From contig CAIQLE010000019.1 of NCBI GenBank assembly GCA_903872555.1, positions 1-21,900 on the forward strand: DNA of 21,900 bases. Direction: 5' to 3'. This stretch comes from an uncultured bacterium. GTDB taxonomy: Bacteria > Pseudomonadota > Gammaproteobacteria > Burkholderiales > Burkholderiaceae_D. A model generated the notes under the pieces. That model made no database searches. It saw only the letters and a program-made list of their open reading frames with translations, and was not told the origin of the DNA. The stretch's first letter is position 1. Each line of letters begins with the position of its first letter. Both the position numbers and the translations under genes were made by a program. Of this stretch, positions 8,379 through 17,266 are shown one piece after another.

Positions 8379-9141
8379 AATCCAGCGTGGCAATCACCGG
8401 TGTGTGATCCGAAGGCTGCTCCCACTTGCGCGGCAGCTTATCGATCTCACAGGCGGTGCAGCGTGCCGCCAGTGGTGGCGAGAGTAGTATGTGATCGATG
8501 CGCATGCCACGGTTGCGGCGAAACGCCATCTGGCGGTAATCCCACCAGCTGAATAATTTTTCAGCCTGAGGGAAGAGTCTGAAAGCATCGGCCAACGGCA
8601 AGGCACAGAGGCGCTGGAAGGCTGCACGCTCCGCATCCGAGCACAAGACTTGTCCCTCCCATAGCGCGGGATCATGCACATCGGCATCCGCAGGTGCAAT
8701 GTTGTAATCACCCAGCAATGCCAGTTGAGGATGTTGTTTCAGCTCAGCTTCCAGCCACTGTGACAGTGCATCCAGCCAGCGCAGCTTGTAGGTATATTTG
8801 TCTGAATCGACAGACTGACCATTCGGTATATAGGCACAAACAATGCGCATACCTGCGATGGTGACAGTTAGCAGACGCTGCTGTTCGTCTTCAAACAGAG
8901 GATTATTTTTCACGACATCCGTGATGGGATGCCGTGAAAGTATCGCGACGCCGTTATAGGTTTTTTGTCCGCTAAAAACCACCTGATAGCCGGCTGCTTC
9001 AATCTCACTGACGGGAAATTTGTCGTCAGTGAGTTTGGTCTCTTGCAGACACAGCACATCGACCGGATTGGTCTGCAGCCAGTCGAGTACCTGAGGCAGA
9101 CGAACCTTGAGCGAGTTGACGTTCCAGGTAACGAGCTTCAT
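8377..9141 (-). CDS. xthA: Exodeoxyribonuclease III (AP endonuclease)
   Basis: This enzyme of base excision repair cuts DNA at abasic sites and degrades duplex DNA 3' to 5'. The 254-residue protein is a complete ExoIII of the EEP phosphatase superfamily. The catalytic residues are in place: N7 in TWNVNS, E34 in LQETK, D145/N147 in GDYN, D216-H217 in RIDHILL, and the terminal D245-H246 in DHTPV. Read on the minus strand, a GAGGGG box precedes the ATG with good spacing. It lies 52 bp downstream of pepA on the same strand and may be co-transcribed with it; the two have no obvious shared job. Confidence 0.95.
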   Translation of the reverse strand: MKLVTWNVNSLKVRLPQVLDWLQTNPVDVLCLQETKLTDDKFPVSEIEAAGYQVVFSGQKTYNGVAILSRHPITDVVKNNPLFEDEQQRLLTVTIAGMRIVCAYIPNGQSVDSDKYTYKLRWLDALSQWLEAELKQHPQLALLGDYNIAPADADVHDPALWEGQVLCSDAERAAFQRLCALPLADAFRLFPQAEKLFSWWDYRQMAFRRNRGMRIDHILLSPPLAARCTACEIDKLPRKWEQPSDHTPVIATLD

Positions 9142-9193
9142 GCAAGCCCCTCATCTGAAACGCTCATCAGGCTACGGTCAACACACATACCAA

Positions 9194-10696
9194 TCAGCCT
9201 TTAGCGCGTTGTATCAGAAAGCTGGTCAGCAAAGGTACCGGACGGCCGGTGGATCCTTTGGCTGCACCGCTTTTCCAGTACGTACCAGCGATAGCCAGAT
9301 GCGCCCAGGTGTATTTGCGAGTGAAGCGCTCAAGGAAGCAGGCGGCGGTGATGCTGCCACCCGGAGGACCGCCGATATTGGCGATATCCGCGAAATTGGA
9401 TTTCAGCTGTTCCTGATAGGCCTCTTCTATAGGCATGCGCCAGGCCGTGTCATTGGATGCTTTACCGGCAGCCAGTAATTCATTGGCCAGTGCATCATGA
9501 GCGTCATCATGCCGCGTGAAGAGGCCGGAGTTGTGATGTCCCAGCGCTGTCACGCAGGCACCTGTCAGGGTCGCGATATCCACCACACATTCAGGCTTGA
9601 AACGTTCGACGTAGGTCAGCGCATCGCACAGTATCAAACGACCTTCTGCATCGGTATTCAAAATTTCTATGCTCTGTCCCGACATGGAAACCACGATATC
9701 GCCCGGGCGAGTGGCACGGCCGGAGGGCATGTTTTCACAGGTAGGTATGACGCCGATCACATTCAGTTTGAGTGACATCTCGGCAATCGCGCGGAAGGTA
9801 CCGAGTACGGAAGCTGCGCCGCACATGTCGTACTTCATTTCATCCATACCCGAACCGGGTTTCAGAGAAATGCCGCCGGTATCAAAGGTAATGCCTTTGC
9901 CGACTAGAACCACGGGTGCATCCTTGGCCTTGCCGCCCATGTGTTTCAGGATGATGAATTTAGGCGGCTGATCGCTGCCGTTGGTGACCGAGAGGAAGCT
10001 GTCCATCTTCAGCGCTTCCAGTTGTTTGCGGTCCAGCACTTCTACACCCAGCTTAAATTCTTTGGCCAGATGCTTGGCGGTCGTCGCCAGATAGGTGGGG
10101 GTGCAGATATTCGGCGGCAGATTGCCCAGCGTCTTGGACAGGTCCATACCATTGGCCAGAGCCACACTTTGCATCAGTGTCTGCTTAGCCGATGCCTGTA
10201 ATGCGGTATCGACTGCCAGCACGACTTTCTTCACGCCTGACTTGGACTCATCTTTTTTGCTCTTCAAACCGTCGGCACGGTAGACGCTTTCGCGCAGCGC
10301 CAGCACCAGCGTACGCAGGCACCATTGCGCATCACGTTCCTTGACAATGTCTAAGGGCAGCGCCAGCAGCACATCGCTGCTGCCCAGCGAGGACAAAGCG
10401 CGCGCGATTGACTGTGCGGCGGAGCTGTAGTTGCGGTCCGTGACTGCGCCTTCAGCACCCAGACCCACCAGCAGCACCCGCTGTGCCAGCCCTGAAGCGC
10501 GATGCAGCAGCAGCGTACTGCCGGCCTTGCCGGTGATGTCGCCAGTCTTGATGGCGGCCGTCAGGCTGCCTTTCTCGTCGAGCGCCTTGGCGGCAGGCGT
10601 GAGCTTGCCGTTTTCATAGATGCCGATCGCGACACAGCCCGCTTTGTGCTGTGCGATTGCGTTTTTTGTATTGAATGCTTTTATGCTAAAGTCCAT
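9194..10696 (-). CDS. pepA: Leucyl aminopeptidase PepA (M17 family)
   Basis: A cytosolic, hexameric, two-metal aminopeptidase that releases N-terminal residues from peptides. The family also includes DNA-binding roles (for example XerA in E. coli); nothing here shows whether that applies. The 500-residue protein has the full set of metal and catalytic residues: K267 and D272 in [12 protein letters not shown]290, and D349/E351/R353 in NTDAEGRL. A longer in-frame start at 10720 exists. I chose 10696 because AAGGAG lies six bases upstream of it and the protein then begins MDFSIKAF, as is usual. It is divergent from lptF, with only 37 bp between the start codons. Confidence 0.95.
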   Translation of the reverse strand: MDFSIKAFNTKNAIAQHKAGCVAIGIYENGKLTPAAKALDEKGSLTAAIKTGDITGKAGSTLLLHRASGLAQRVLLVGLGAEGAVTDRNYSSAAQSIARALSSLGSSDVLLALPLDIVKERDAQWCLRTLVLALRESVYRADGLKSKKDESKSGVKKVVLAVDTALQASAKQTLMQSVALANGMDLSKTLGNLPPNICTPTYLATTAKHLAKEFKLGVEVLDRKQLEALKMDSFLSVTNGSDQPPKFIILKHMGGKAKDAPVVLVGKGITFDTGGISLKPGSGMDEMKYDMCGAASVLGTFRAIAEMSLKLNVIGVIPTCENMPSGRATRPGDIVVSMSGQSIEILNTDAEGRLILCDALTYVERFKPECVVDIATLTGACVTALGHHNSGLFTRHDDAHDALANELLAAGKASNDTAWRMPIEEAYQEQLKSNFADIANIGGPPGGSITAACFLERFTRKYTWAHLAIAGTYWKSGAAKGSTGRPVPLLTSFLIQRAKG

Positions 10697-10719
10697 GACC
10701 ACTCCTTTTAACCCTCGCA

Positions 10720-10725
10720 ATTATA
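10720..10725 (-). promoter_or_regulatory. Possible -10 element for pepA
   Basis: On the minus strand this reads TATAAT, the perfect -10 hexamer, inside the 37-bp divergent pepA-lptF spacer. It would give a leader of about 16 nt that includes the pepA ribosome binding site. I see no good -35 hexamer 16-18 bases upstream, so this is a candidate only. Confidence 0.35.
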
Positions 10726-10733
10726 GTCTCCGA

Positions 10734-11867
10734 ATGATTTTTCAGCGCGCCATACGCCGCGAGCTGCTGAGCACTGTAGGCGCGGTGTTCACAACGCTGT
10801 TCACTATCGTCATTACTGTGATGCTGATTCGTATCCTCGGGGATGCGGCGGCAGGTAAAGTCGCCTCCGGCGATGTGGTTGCCTTGCTCGGATTTTCAGC
10901 CTTAATTTATCTTCCCGTTATTCTGTCCCTGACGACCTTCATATCCGTCTTGCTGGTCGTTGCGCGCAGTTATCAGGATTCGGAAATGGTGATCTGGTTT
11001 GCGTCCGGCCTGTCGCTGATGCGCTGGATACGTCCCATCCTCTCGGTCGGACTGCCGATTGTGATGATCACCGCCTTGCTCTCGCTCTGGCTGACGCCGT
11101 GGGCCAGCCGGCTCTCGGGCGAATATAAAGAACGCTTCAAACAGCGTGAAGATATTTCACGGATTTCGCCGGGCAAATTTCAGGAGTCCGCTGCGGGCGA
11201 CAAAATTTTCTTTGTCGAAGGACTGTCTTCGAATACCAATAAAGTTGAGAACGTCTTTGTCAGTCAGTCAGCAGGCAAAGACAGCAGCATCGTTGTTGCA
11301 CAGGAAGGTGCGGTGTCGGTTGATGAGCGGGGCGACAAGCTGCTCGAACTGAATCGTGGCCGCCGTTACGACGGTACGCCCGATGGGCCGGATTTCCGCA
11401 TGATGAGCTTTCAGCGCTATGTGGTGGTTATATCGAGCAACACCAAAGAACTCAGGGATAGCAAGGAAGCGCGCGTTCTGCGTACCCGTGATCTGGTGGA
11501 TAATCCCACGCCCATGAATCAGGCCGAGCTGCTATGGCGCATCGCCTTGCCGGTGATGTGCTTTATGCAGATTTTGCTGGCCATACCGCTGGGCTTTGTC
11601 AATCCGCGCCGCGGCCGCACGCTCAATCTCATGATTGCACTGGTGCTGGCCATTGCCTATAGCAATGCCGTGGGCATTATGCAAGCCACAGTGGCACAGG
11701 GGCGTGTCACTTTCTCTGAAGGTTGGTGGCCCCTGCACCTGGTGGCACTGACGGGCATCACGCTACTCTTCATCTGGCGCAATAACACCAATAACCGCTG
11801 GCATCCTGCGACCCTGCTCGCCATCCTGCGACGTATTGTGTTTTTACGTGCAAGGAGGAAGCGATGA
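10734..11867 (+). CDS. lptF: LPS export permease LptF (YjgP)
   Basis: LptF and LptG are the inner-membrane subunits of the LptB2FG transporter, which pulls lipopolysaccharide from the inner membrane into the LptC/LptA bridge. The 377-residue protein shows the family layout: three N-terminal membrane segments, starting with LLSTVGAVFTTLFTIVITVM near residues 10-30, a periplasmic region with RGRRYDGTPDGPDF, and three C-terminal segments beginning at about ALPVMCFMQILLAIPLGF. The ATG at 10734 gives the usual MIFQRAIRREL start. An in-frame ATG at 10620 would extend into pepA and put a foreign N-terminus on the protein, so I reject it. Its stop overlaps the lptG start by 4 bp (ATGA). Confidence 0.94.
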   Translation: MIFQRAIRRELLSTVGAVFTTLFTIVITVMLIRILGDAAAGKVASGDVVALLGFSALIYLPVILSLTTFISVLLVVARSYQDSEMVIWFASGLSLMRWIRPILSVGLPIVMITALLSLWLTPWASRLSGEYKERFKQREDISRISPGKFQESAAGDKIFFVEGLSSNTNKVENVFVSQSAGKDSSIVVAQEGAVSVDERGDKLLELNRGRRYDGTPDGPDFRMMSFQRYVVVISSNTKELRDSKEARVLRTRDLVDNPTPMNQAELLWRIALPVMCFMQILLAIPLGFVNPRRGRTLNLMIALVLAIAYSNAVGIMQATVAQGRVTFSEGWWPLHLVALTGITLLFIWRNNTNNRWHPATLLAILRRIVFLRARRKR

Positions 11868-13000
11868 AAGTTTTACGTCGTTATTTCTCGAGTGAGATTT
11901 ATCGCTCGGTCCTGTTTGTGCTGGTAGCTTTTCTGGCGCTGTTTGCTTTTTTTGACATGATGGGCGAAGTGCGTTCTGTAGGACGCGGACCGTATCGTAT
12001 AGAACATGCGTTTATTTATGTGACTCTGGGTCTGCCGTCCTATGCCTATGAACTGATGCCTATTGCGGCATTGATAGGCACCATCTATGTCATGGCACAG
12101 ATTGCCGCACGCTCGGAATTTACGGTGATGCGGGCATCTTCTTTGTCCATGCTGGATGCCATCCGTCTCTTGTTCAGAATTGCACTGGTGCTGGCTGTGG
12201 TGACCTTTCTGCTGGGTGAATTTATCGGGCCTAAGGCCAGCGATTTCCGGGAAAATTTCAAGCGTCGCATCGAGGGTGCAGCTATTTCTTCCGAGTTTCG
12301 TTCAGGTCTGTGGGCCAAGGATGTGATTCGTGATCCGCAAAGTCATGAGATCGTGGGTTCACGCTTTTTGAATGCAAGCAGAGTCGAAGCAGACGGTCTG
12401 GTGCGCGGCGTGCGTATTTATGAATTCGATAAGCTCATGCATATGCAGACCATGATCTCTGCAGAAGAGGCGCGCTTCCAAAAAGAAGGCATCTGGAATC
12501 TGAGCAAGGTCGATGAGATGCGCCTGCGCGAGGTAGAGGCACCAGAAGATCGCAGGCAAATTGCACTCACCACGCGGCGCTCACTGGAAAGCAGCCAGAT
12601 GACTTCCGAGATCACGCCCGAAATCATGGCTGTACTGGTCTCTGATCCGAACAAAATGTCAGCGGTTGATCTGGCCTTGTTCAGTCGGCATCTGGTAGAA
12701 AATAAGCAGCGTAATGATCGCTACGAGATTGCGCTATGGACTAAATTATTTTATCCACTGGCAGTCTTTGTGATGATGGCACTGGCCTTGCCTTTTGCTT
12801 ATTTACAGGTGCGCAGCGGTGGCCTGTCGCTGAAAATTTTCATAGGCATCATGATCGGCGTGTCTTTCCAGCTTTTGAACAGCCTGTTCTCGCATGTGGG
12901 CTTGTTAAATACCTGGCCACCCATCATGACAGCCATTACCCCGAGTCTGCTGTTTCTCATCGCAGCGATGTTTTCGCTGTGGTGGGTTGAAAGACATTAG
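11864..13000 (+). CDS. lptG: LPS export permease LptG (YjgQ)
   Basis: The partner of LptF in the LptB2FG lipopolysaccharide exporter. The 378-residue protein again has N-terminal membrane segments (about 12-35 and 50-80, plus one near 95-115), a large periplasmic domain, and C-terminal segments ending in LLFLIAAMFSLWWVERH. The start ATG overlaps the lptF stop by 4 bp and is preceded by AAGGAGGAAGCG, so the two are translationally coupled, as expected for subunits made in equal amounts. The ATPase LptB is not in the window. Confidence 0.94.
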   Translation: MKVLRRYFSSEIYRSVLFVLVAFLALFAFFDMMGEVRSVGRGPYRIEHAFIYVTLGLPSYAYELMPIAALIGTIYVMAQIAARSEFTVMRASSLSMLDAIRLLFRIALVLAVVTFLLGEFIGPKASDFRENFKRRIEGAAISSEFRSGLWAKDVIRDPQSHEIVGSRFLNASRVEADGLVRGVRIYEFDKLMHMQTMISAEEARFQKEGIWNLSKVDEMRLREVEAPEDRRQIALTTRRSLESSQMTSEITPEIMAVLVSDPNKMSAVDLALFSRHLVENKQRNDRYEIALWTKLFYPLAVFVMMALALPFAYLQVRSGGLSLKIFIGIMIGVSFQLLNSLFSHVGLLNTWPPIMTAITPSLLFLIAAMFSLWWVERH

Positions 13001-13009
13001 AGAACATTC

Positions 13010-13387
13010 ATGAACAAGAAAAAAGCCCTGATACTGTTTGCCCATGGCGCACGTGACCCGCGCTGGGCACAGCCCTTCCAGAAACTGCAGCAACTGGCTC
13101 AGGCGCAGTTGCCCGATGCCATGGTGGCCCTGTCATTTCTGGAGCTGATGGAACCTCGCTTGCCGGAAACCGTGTCGCAACTGGTAGAGAGCGGCTGCGA
13201 ACAAATCACGATCGTGCCGGTATTTTTAGGTCAGGGCGGGCATGTGCTGAGAGATTTGCCGCTCTTGATCGATGAGCTGCGGGTCGCTTACCCGACATTG
13301 AACATCGCAGTCAGTCAGGCCGTGGGCGAGAGCCCTGATGTGCTCAATGCCATGGTGGCTTATTGCGTAGCAAGCCTTGAGTACTGA
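13010..13387 (+). CDS. cbiX: Small CbiX/SirB-type sirohydrochlorin chelatase
   Basis: A 125-residue single-domain class II chelatase that inserts a metal into sirohydrochlorin: cobalt for B12, or iron to give siroheme. The metal-binding histidines of the family are visible, H12 in FAHGARDP and H78 in GQGGHVLRD. The length fits the short CbiX-S type. It follows lptG after 9 bp on the same strand, probably by read-through. Its functional partner is cobA, which converges on it and makes precorrin-2. Because the neighbouring operon needs siroheme for CysI, an iron-inserting (SirB-like) role is my preferred reading; sequence alone does not separate the two. The ribosome binding site is weak (AGAGAA). 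Confidence 0.85.
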   Translation: MNKKKALILFAHGARDPRWAQPFQKLQQLAQAQLPDAMVALSFLELMEPRLPETVSQLVESGCEQITIVPVFLGQGGHVLRDLPLLIDELRVAYPTLNIAVSQAVGESPDVLNAMVAYCVASLEY

Positions 13388-13436
13388 AGACTAGTGACTT
13401 GTTTTAAATTTCTGCGCTCAAGCTTCAGCACTCAAG
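13376..13436. repeat. Inverted repeat between convergent cbiX and cobA
   Basis: CTTGAGTACTGAAG (13376-13389, containing the cbiX stop) and CTTCAGCACTCAAG (13423-13436) are 14-bp arms with one mismatch around a 33-nt loop. On the minus-strand transcript the mismatch becomes a G-U pair, so cobA mRNA could form the full stem. Further CTCAAG/TTCAAG copies follow at about 13416-13443. No T-run is present. It may mark the ends of the two convergent transcripts. Confidence 0.4.
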
Positions 13437-13469
13437 ATTCAAGTCTGAACATTCAGCGTGCAATACGAC

Positions 13470-14210
13470 TCAGAGCGGACTGCGCGCGCGCAAAGCCTCA
13501 CCTATCATCACCAGCACCGGACCGCGGCATTCAGGCAGGCCCTGAGACATCTCAGCCAGGGTCATGCGCATGATGCGCTGATCGCTGCGACTGACATTTT
13601 CTATCGCAATCACCGGCGTCTCGGCAGGCTTGCCACATTCCAGCAAGCGATGTGCGGTATCGATAGCCTCACGGCCGCCCATATATTGAACCAGTGTGTC
13701 GCAGGCGGGCATAGCCGCCAGATGCGCTTCATTCGGTGCCGTGGTGGACGTGAAGAAGGCTACGTTGCGTGCCACACCGCGCTTGGTCAGGGGCTGTTTG
13801 ATCGCGGCGGCAGCAGCGAAGGCCGTGGTGATGCCGGGAACGATGTCATAAGGAATGCCAGCGGCCTCGAGAGCATTTAGCTCTTCATCAGCGCGTCCGA
13901 ACAACATCGGGTCACCGCCTTTCAGGCGCACGATACGATCAAAGCGAAATGCACAATCAATGATTTGCTGGTTGATCAGTGCCTGCGCCATAGAACGCTG
14001 ACCGCTGCGCTTACCGACGGAAATTAATTCGGCCTGCGGGCAGAGCGCAAGTATCTCGGGCGTGACAAGCGCATCATGCAAAACGATTTCGGCTTCACGC
14101 AGTATTTGAGCGCCGCGCAGCGTGATCAGGTCAGCTGCCCCCGGTCCTGCGCCTACCAGCCAGACCTTGCCCGGGTGAGGCCGGGCAGGTCGGGTAGGGT
14201 GTTCAGACAT
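13470..14210 (-). CDS. cobA: Uroporphyrinogen-III C-methyltransferase (SUMT)
   Basis: SUMT uses two SAM to turn uroporphyrinogen III into precorrin-2, the branch point to siroheme and B12. The 246-residue protein has the class III methyltransferase motifs: VGAGPGAADLITLRG near the N-terminus, VGKRSG, RLKGGDPMLFGR and the SAM-contact PGITTAFAAAAA. It is SUMT only, not the three-function CysG, since the N-terminal dehydrogenase/chelatase half is absent. It is the last gene of the cys operon, 12 bp after cysN, where it supplies siroheme precursor for CysI. The preceding bases show no strong ribosome binding site, which suggests coupling to cysN. Confidence 0.93.
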   Translation of the reverse strand: MSEHPTRPARPHPGKVWLVGAGPGAADLITLRGAQILREAEIVLHDALVTPEILALCPQAELISVGKRSGQRSMAQALINQQIIDCAFRFDRIVRLKGGDPMLFGRADEELNALEAAGIPYDIVPGITTAFAAAAAIKQPLTKRGVARNVAFFTSTTAPNEAHLAAMPACDTLVQYMGGREAIDTAHRLLECGKPAETPVIAIENVSRSDQRIMRMTLAEMSQGLPECRGPVLVMIGEALRARSPL

Positions 14211-14222
14211 GGAAACGATGCA

Positions 14223-15551
14223 TCAGGCCAGACGTATCATGCCGGCCGCGACGGTTTGATGCGATATTTCATCGATCAGAATAAAGCTGCCCGTGGCGCG
14301 GTTAGTGTCATATGCATCAGCGGCCAGTGCTTGCTGCACCGTCAGACTGATGCGTGCAATGCCGTTGAGTTTCAGTTCTTGCGAATCAAGGCGTTGCTGG
14401 GTGTTGATGTCGAGCAGGGATTCAATCGCAGTGACTTTGGCAGCCACCTGACGCGTCGTGTGCTTGAGCCAGTATTTACGGCGCAAATCCAGCGGCTCTT
14501 CCGACAGCCAGCACACATCGGCATTCAGAGTTTTTGTCACCGTGGCCGCTGATTTTTCAGCGGCCAGCATATCGCCACGTGAAATATCCAGATACTCATC
14601 CAGCAGCAGCGTGACGGATTTGCCGGCAGAAGCACTCTCCAGTGAGCCATCCAGCGTGAGTATCTCTTTCACAGTGGCGCTCTGGCCGCCTGGCTGCACA
14701 ATCAGTTTGTCGCCCTTGCGAACGGTACCTGCTTCGATACGGCCCATATAGCCACGGAAATCATTCGCTTCATGGCCATTGTGGCGTGCCACTAATTGCA
14801 CAGGAAAGCGGAAGGCAGCGGCATGCTCATCGTCATACACCGACAGAGACTCCAGCATTTCTATCAGGGTCGGGCCTTCATACCAGTCCATCTTCTCGCT
14901 GCGTGTGACCACATTGTCACCAGCCAGTGCTGAGAGAGGAATCGAGTGAATGTCTTTCAGACCGAGCTGGGCTGCAAAGTTTTTGTATTCAGCTACGATG
15001 CGCTCATACACGCTGCGATCGTAGTTCACCAGATCCATTTTGTTGACGGCGATGATGACATGTTCAATCTGCAGCAGATGTGCAATCGTTGAATGGCGCT
15101 TGGTCTGTATCAGTAAATCCACCTTGCCGTCTTCTCCGAACTTCACCTTGGAGACATCGATCAGGATGATGACCGCGTCTGCTGTCGAGGCACCTGTGAC
15201 CATGTTACGTGTGTACTGCTCATGACCCGGCGCATCGGCAATGATGAATTTACGCTTAGGCGTGGCAAAGTAACGATAAGCGACATCAATCGTGATGCCT
15301 TGCTCGCGTTCAGCTTCCAGTCCGTCGGTCAGCAGCGAGAGATCGACCATATCGCCGACCGTTCGCTTGTGACGCGAACGCGAAATGGAATCGAGCTGAT
15401 CTGCAAAAATGCCTTTGCTGTCAAACAGCAGACGGCCGATCAACGTGCTCTTGCCATCATCGACTGAGCCGGCAGTAATGAAACGCAGCAGGCCACGTTC
15501 ATTGGCGTGTGCATCAGCTAAAGTGGAGGTTTTATCTGCAACGGCGTTCAT
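14223..15551 (-). CDS. cysN: Sulfate adenylyltransferase subunit 1 (CysN, GTPase)
   Basis: CysN is the regulatory GTPase subunit of ATP sulfurylase; GTP hydrolysis drives CysD to make adenosine 5'-phosphosulfate (APS) from ATP and sulfate. The 442-residue protein is EF-Tu-like, with G1 GSVDDGKS at 28-35, DAPGH at 106-110 and NKMD at 170-173, then the beta-barrel domains. It ends without a fused APS kinase domain, so it is CysN rather than CysNC. Its ATG shares one base with the cysD stop (TAATG), so the two subunits are translationally coupled. Confidence 0.95.
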   Translation of the reverse strand: MNAVADKTSTLADAHANERGLLRFITAGSVDDGKSTLIGRLLFDSKGIFADQLDSISRSRHKRTVGDMVDLSLLTDGLEAEREQGITIDVAYRYFATPKRKFIIADAPGHEQYTRNMVTGASTADAVIILIDVSKVKFGEDGKVDLLIQTKRHSTIAHLLQIEHVIIAVNKMDLVNYDRSVYERIVAEYKNFAAQLGLKDIHSIPLSALAGDNVVTRSEKMDWYEGPTLIEMLESLSVYDDEHAAAFRFPVQLVARHNGHEANDFRGYMGRIEAGTVRKGDKLIVQPGGQSATVKEILTLDGSLESASAGKSVTLLLDEYLDISRGDMLAAEKSAATVTKTLNADVCWLSEEPLDLRRKYWLKHTTRQVAAKVTAIESLLDINTQQRLDSQELKLNGIARISLTVQQALAADAYDTNRATGSFILIDEISHQTVAAGMIRLA

Positions 15552-16489
15552 TAGAAATATCCTTCTTTTTTGCGCTTTTCCATCGACGCTTCCGAGGTCT
15601 GGTCATCCATACGGGTAGCCCCGCGTTCAGTAATTTGTGTCACTGCGGTTTCGGCGATGATCGCGTTGACTGTATCGGCGGTCGATGCCACCGGGCAGGT
15701 GCAGGAGATGTCTCCAACGGTACGGAAACGCACGGTCTGTACCTCGATGGTCTCGCCCTCTTTGGGTGGTGTGAGTGGTGTGACGGGCACCAGCAGGCCA
15801 TTGCGTGGAATGACTTCGCGCTGGTGTGCAAAATAGATCGGTGGCAGCGCCAGTTTTTCACGCGCGATGTACTGCCAGACATCCAGTTCAGTCCAGTTTG
15901 AAATTGGGAACACGCGCATGTTTTCACCGGGGTGTACACGGGTGTTATACAGATCCCATAATTCAGGACGCTGTGCTTTTGGATTCCACTGGCCGAATTC
16001 ATCGCGGAAGGAAAAGATACGTTCCTTGGCACGGGCTTTTTCTTCATCGCGTCGTGCGCCGCCTATGCAGGCATCGAACTTATGCTCTGCAATGGTTTCC
16101 AGCAAGGTCACGGCTTGTGCTGCGTTGCGTGAATCGGTCTGTGGATTTCTCAGACGAACGGTGCCACGCTTGATGGAATCTTCTACTGAGCCGACGATCA
16201 GACGCTCACCCAGTTCAGCCACACGCTGATCACGGAAGGTAATGACTTCTTCAAAATTATGGCCGGTATCGATATGCACCAGAGGAAATGGGAATTTACC
16301 CGGCCGGAAGGCTTTTTCAGCGAGACGCAGCATGACGACTGAATCTTTACCGCCTGAGAAGAGCAAGGCTGGGTTGCTACATTCGGCAGCAACCTCACGC
16401 ATGATGTGTATAGATTCAGATTCCAGCCAGTCCAGATGGCGGTTGCTGGCGGCATCAGTGAAGAAGGGGTTGTCTACAGCGGTATTCAT
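15551..16489 (-). CDS. cysD: Sulfate adenylyltransferase subunit 2 (CysD)
   Basis: The catalytic subunit of the CysDN ATP sulfurylase, which adenylates sulfate to APS. The 312-residue protein has the PP-loop SGGKDS at 45-50 of the N-type ATP pyrophosphatase superfamily, the CIGGARRDEEKARAKER segment, and the conserved C-terminus with RMDDQTSEASMEKRKKEGYF. It lies 48 bp after cysH and overlaps cysN by one base. Confidence 0.96.
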   Translation of the reverse strand: MNTAVDNPFFTDAASNRHLDWLESESIHIMREVAAECSNPALLFSGGKDSVVMLRLAEKAFRPGKFPFPLVHIDTGHNFEEVITFRDQRVAELGERLIVGSVEDSIKRGTVRLRNPQTDSRNAAQAVTLLETIAEHKFDACIGGARRDEEKARAKERIFSFRDEFGQWNPKAQRPELWDLYNTRVHPGENMRVFPISNWTELDVWQYIAREKLALPPIYFAHQREVIPRNGLLVPVTPLTPPKEGETIEVQTVRFRTVGDISCTCPVASTADTVNAIIAETAVTQITERGATRMDDQTSEASMEKRKKEGYF

Positions 16490-16537
16490 GATGGTGACGT
16501 AGTTTTACGTGTTAGTTACGTTGAGGATTTGCTCTGC

Positions 16538-17266
16538 TTAAGCAGATTTAATACGGATCAGTTTGCCGTCAACGACGTGCAGGCCGCATTCTTTCGATTC
16601 CGGATTTTCCCACCACCAGCGGCCGGCACGCACATCTTCGCCGGGTTGTATGGCGCGGGTGCAGGGTTCGCAGCCTATGGAGGGATAGCCCTTGTCATGT
16701 AAGGGATTATACGGAACTGACTGGCTGCGCAGGTAATGCCAGACTTCATCTTCTGTCCAGTCAGCCAGAGGATTAAATTTTTGCATAGCATGGGCAATAT
16801 CGTCTTCCTGCACGTGCAACTCGCTGCGGGTCGTGGACTGGGCGCGGCGCTGGCCGGTAATCCAGGCTTTTTTACCTGCAAGCGCACGCTTCAGTGGCTC
16901 GACTTTGCGGATGCGGCAGCATTCCTTGCGCATTTCTACGCTATCGTAAAAAGCATTCAGGCCGTGGGTACTGACATAGTGCTCGACGGCGGCAGCTTCC
17001 GGCTTATACAGCGCGACCTCATAGTCATAGGTCTCGCGTATGCGATCCAGCATGCCCAGGGTTTCAGCATGCAACCGTCCGGTTTCCAGAGAAAAAATCT
17101 GTATCGGCAATGCGGCACGCAAAATCAGATCGGTCAGCACCATGTCTTCTGCTGCCAGGCTGGAAGCAAATACGGCCGGCGCAAATTCTGTAGCGATGCG
17201 TTCCAGCGTCTGGCGCGTTGCTGCCAGCACGGCATCGTAATGCGCTGTGTCCTGCAGTGTGCTCAT
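16538..17266 (-). CDS. cysH: Adenylylsulfate (APS) reductase, iron-sulfur type CysH
   Basis: This enzyme reduces APS to sulfite with thioredoxin or glutathione as donor. The 242-residue protein has the conserved C-terminal KECGLH with catalytic C227. It also carries two extra cysteine pairs, C116-C117 (KECCRIRKVEPL) and C199/C202 (IGCEPCTRAI), which bind the [4Fe-4S] cluster of APS reductases. PAPS reductases such as E. coli CysH lack these, so APS is the likely substrate. I chose the ATG at 17266, which overlaps the DUF934 stop by 4 bp (ATGA) and has AGGA upstream. A 262-residue in-frame extension to 17326 runs over the neighbouring gene and has no support. Confidence 0.94.
   Translation of the reverse strand: MSTLQDTAHYDAVLAATRQTLERIATEFAPAVFASSLAAEDMVLTDLILRAALPIQIFSLETGRLHAETLGMLDRIRETYDYEVALYKPEAAAVEHYVSTHGLNAFYDSVEMRKECCRIRKVEPLKRALAGKKAWITGQRRAQSTTRSELHVQEDDIAHAMQKFNPLADWTEDEVWHYLRSQSVPYNPLHDKGYPSIGCEPCTRAIQPGEDVRAGRWWWENPESKECGLHVVDGKLIRIKSA

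Noticed and set aside
10620..10733. Longer LptF start at ATG 10620
   Set aside because: The extension is antisense to the 5' end of pepA and adds 38 residues not typical of LptF.
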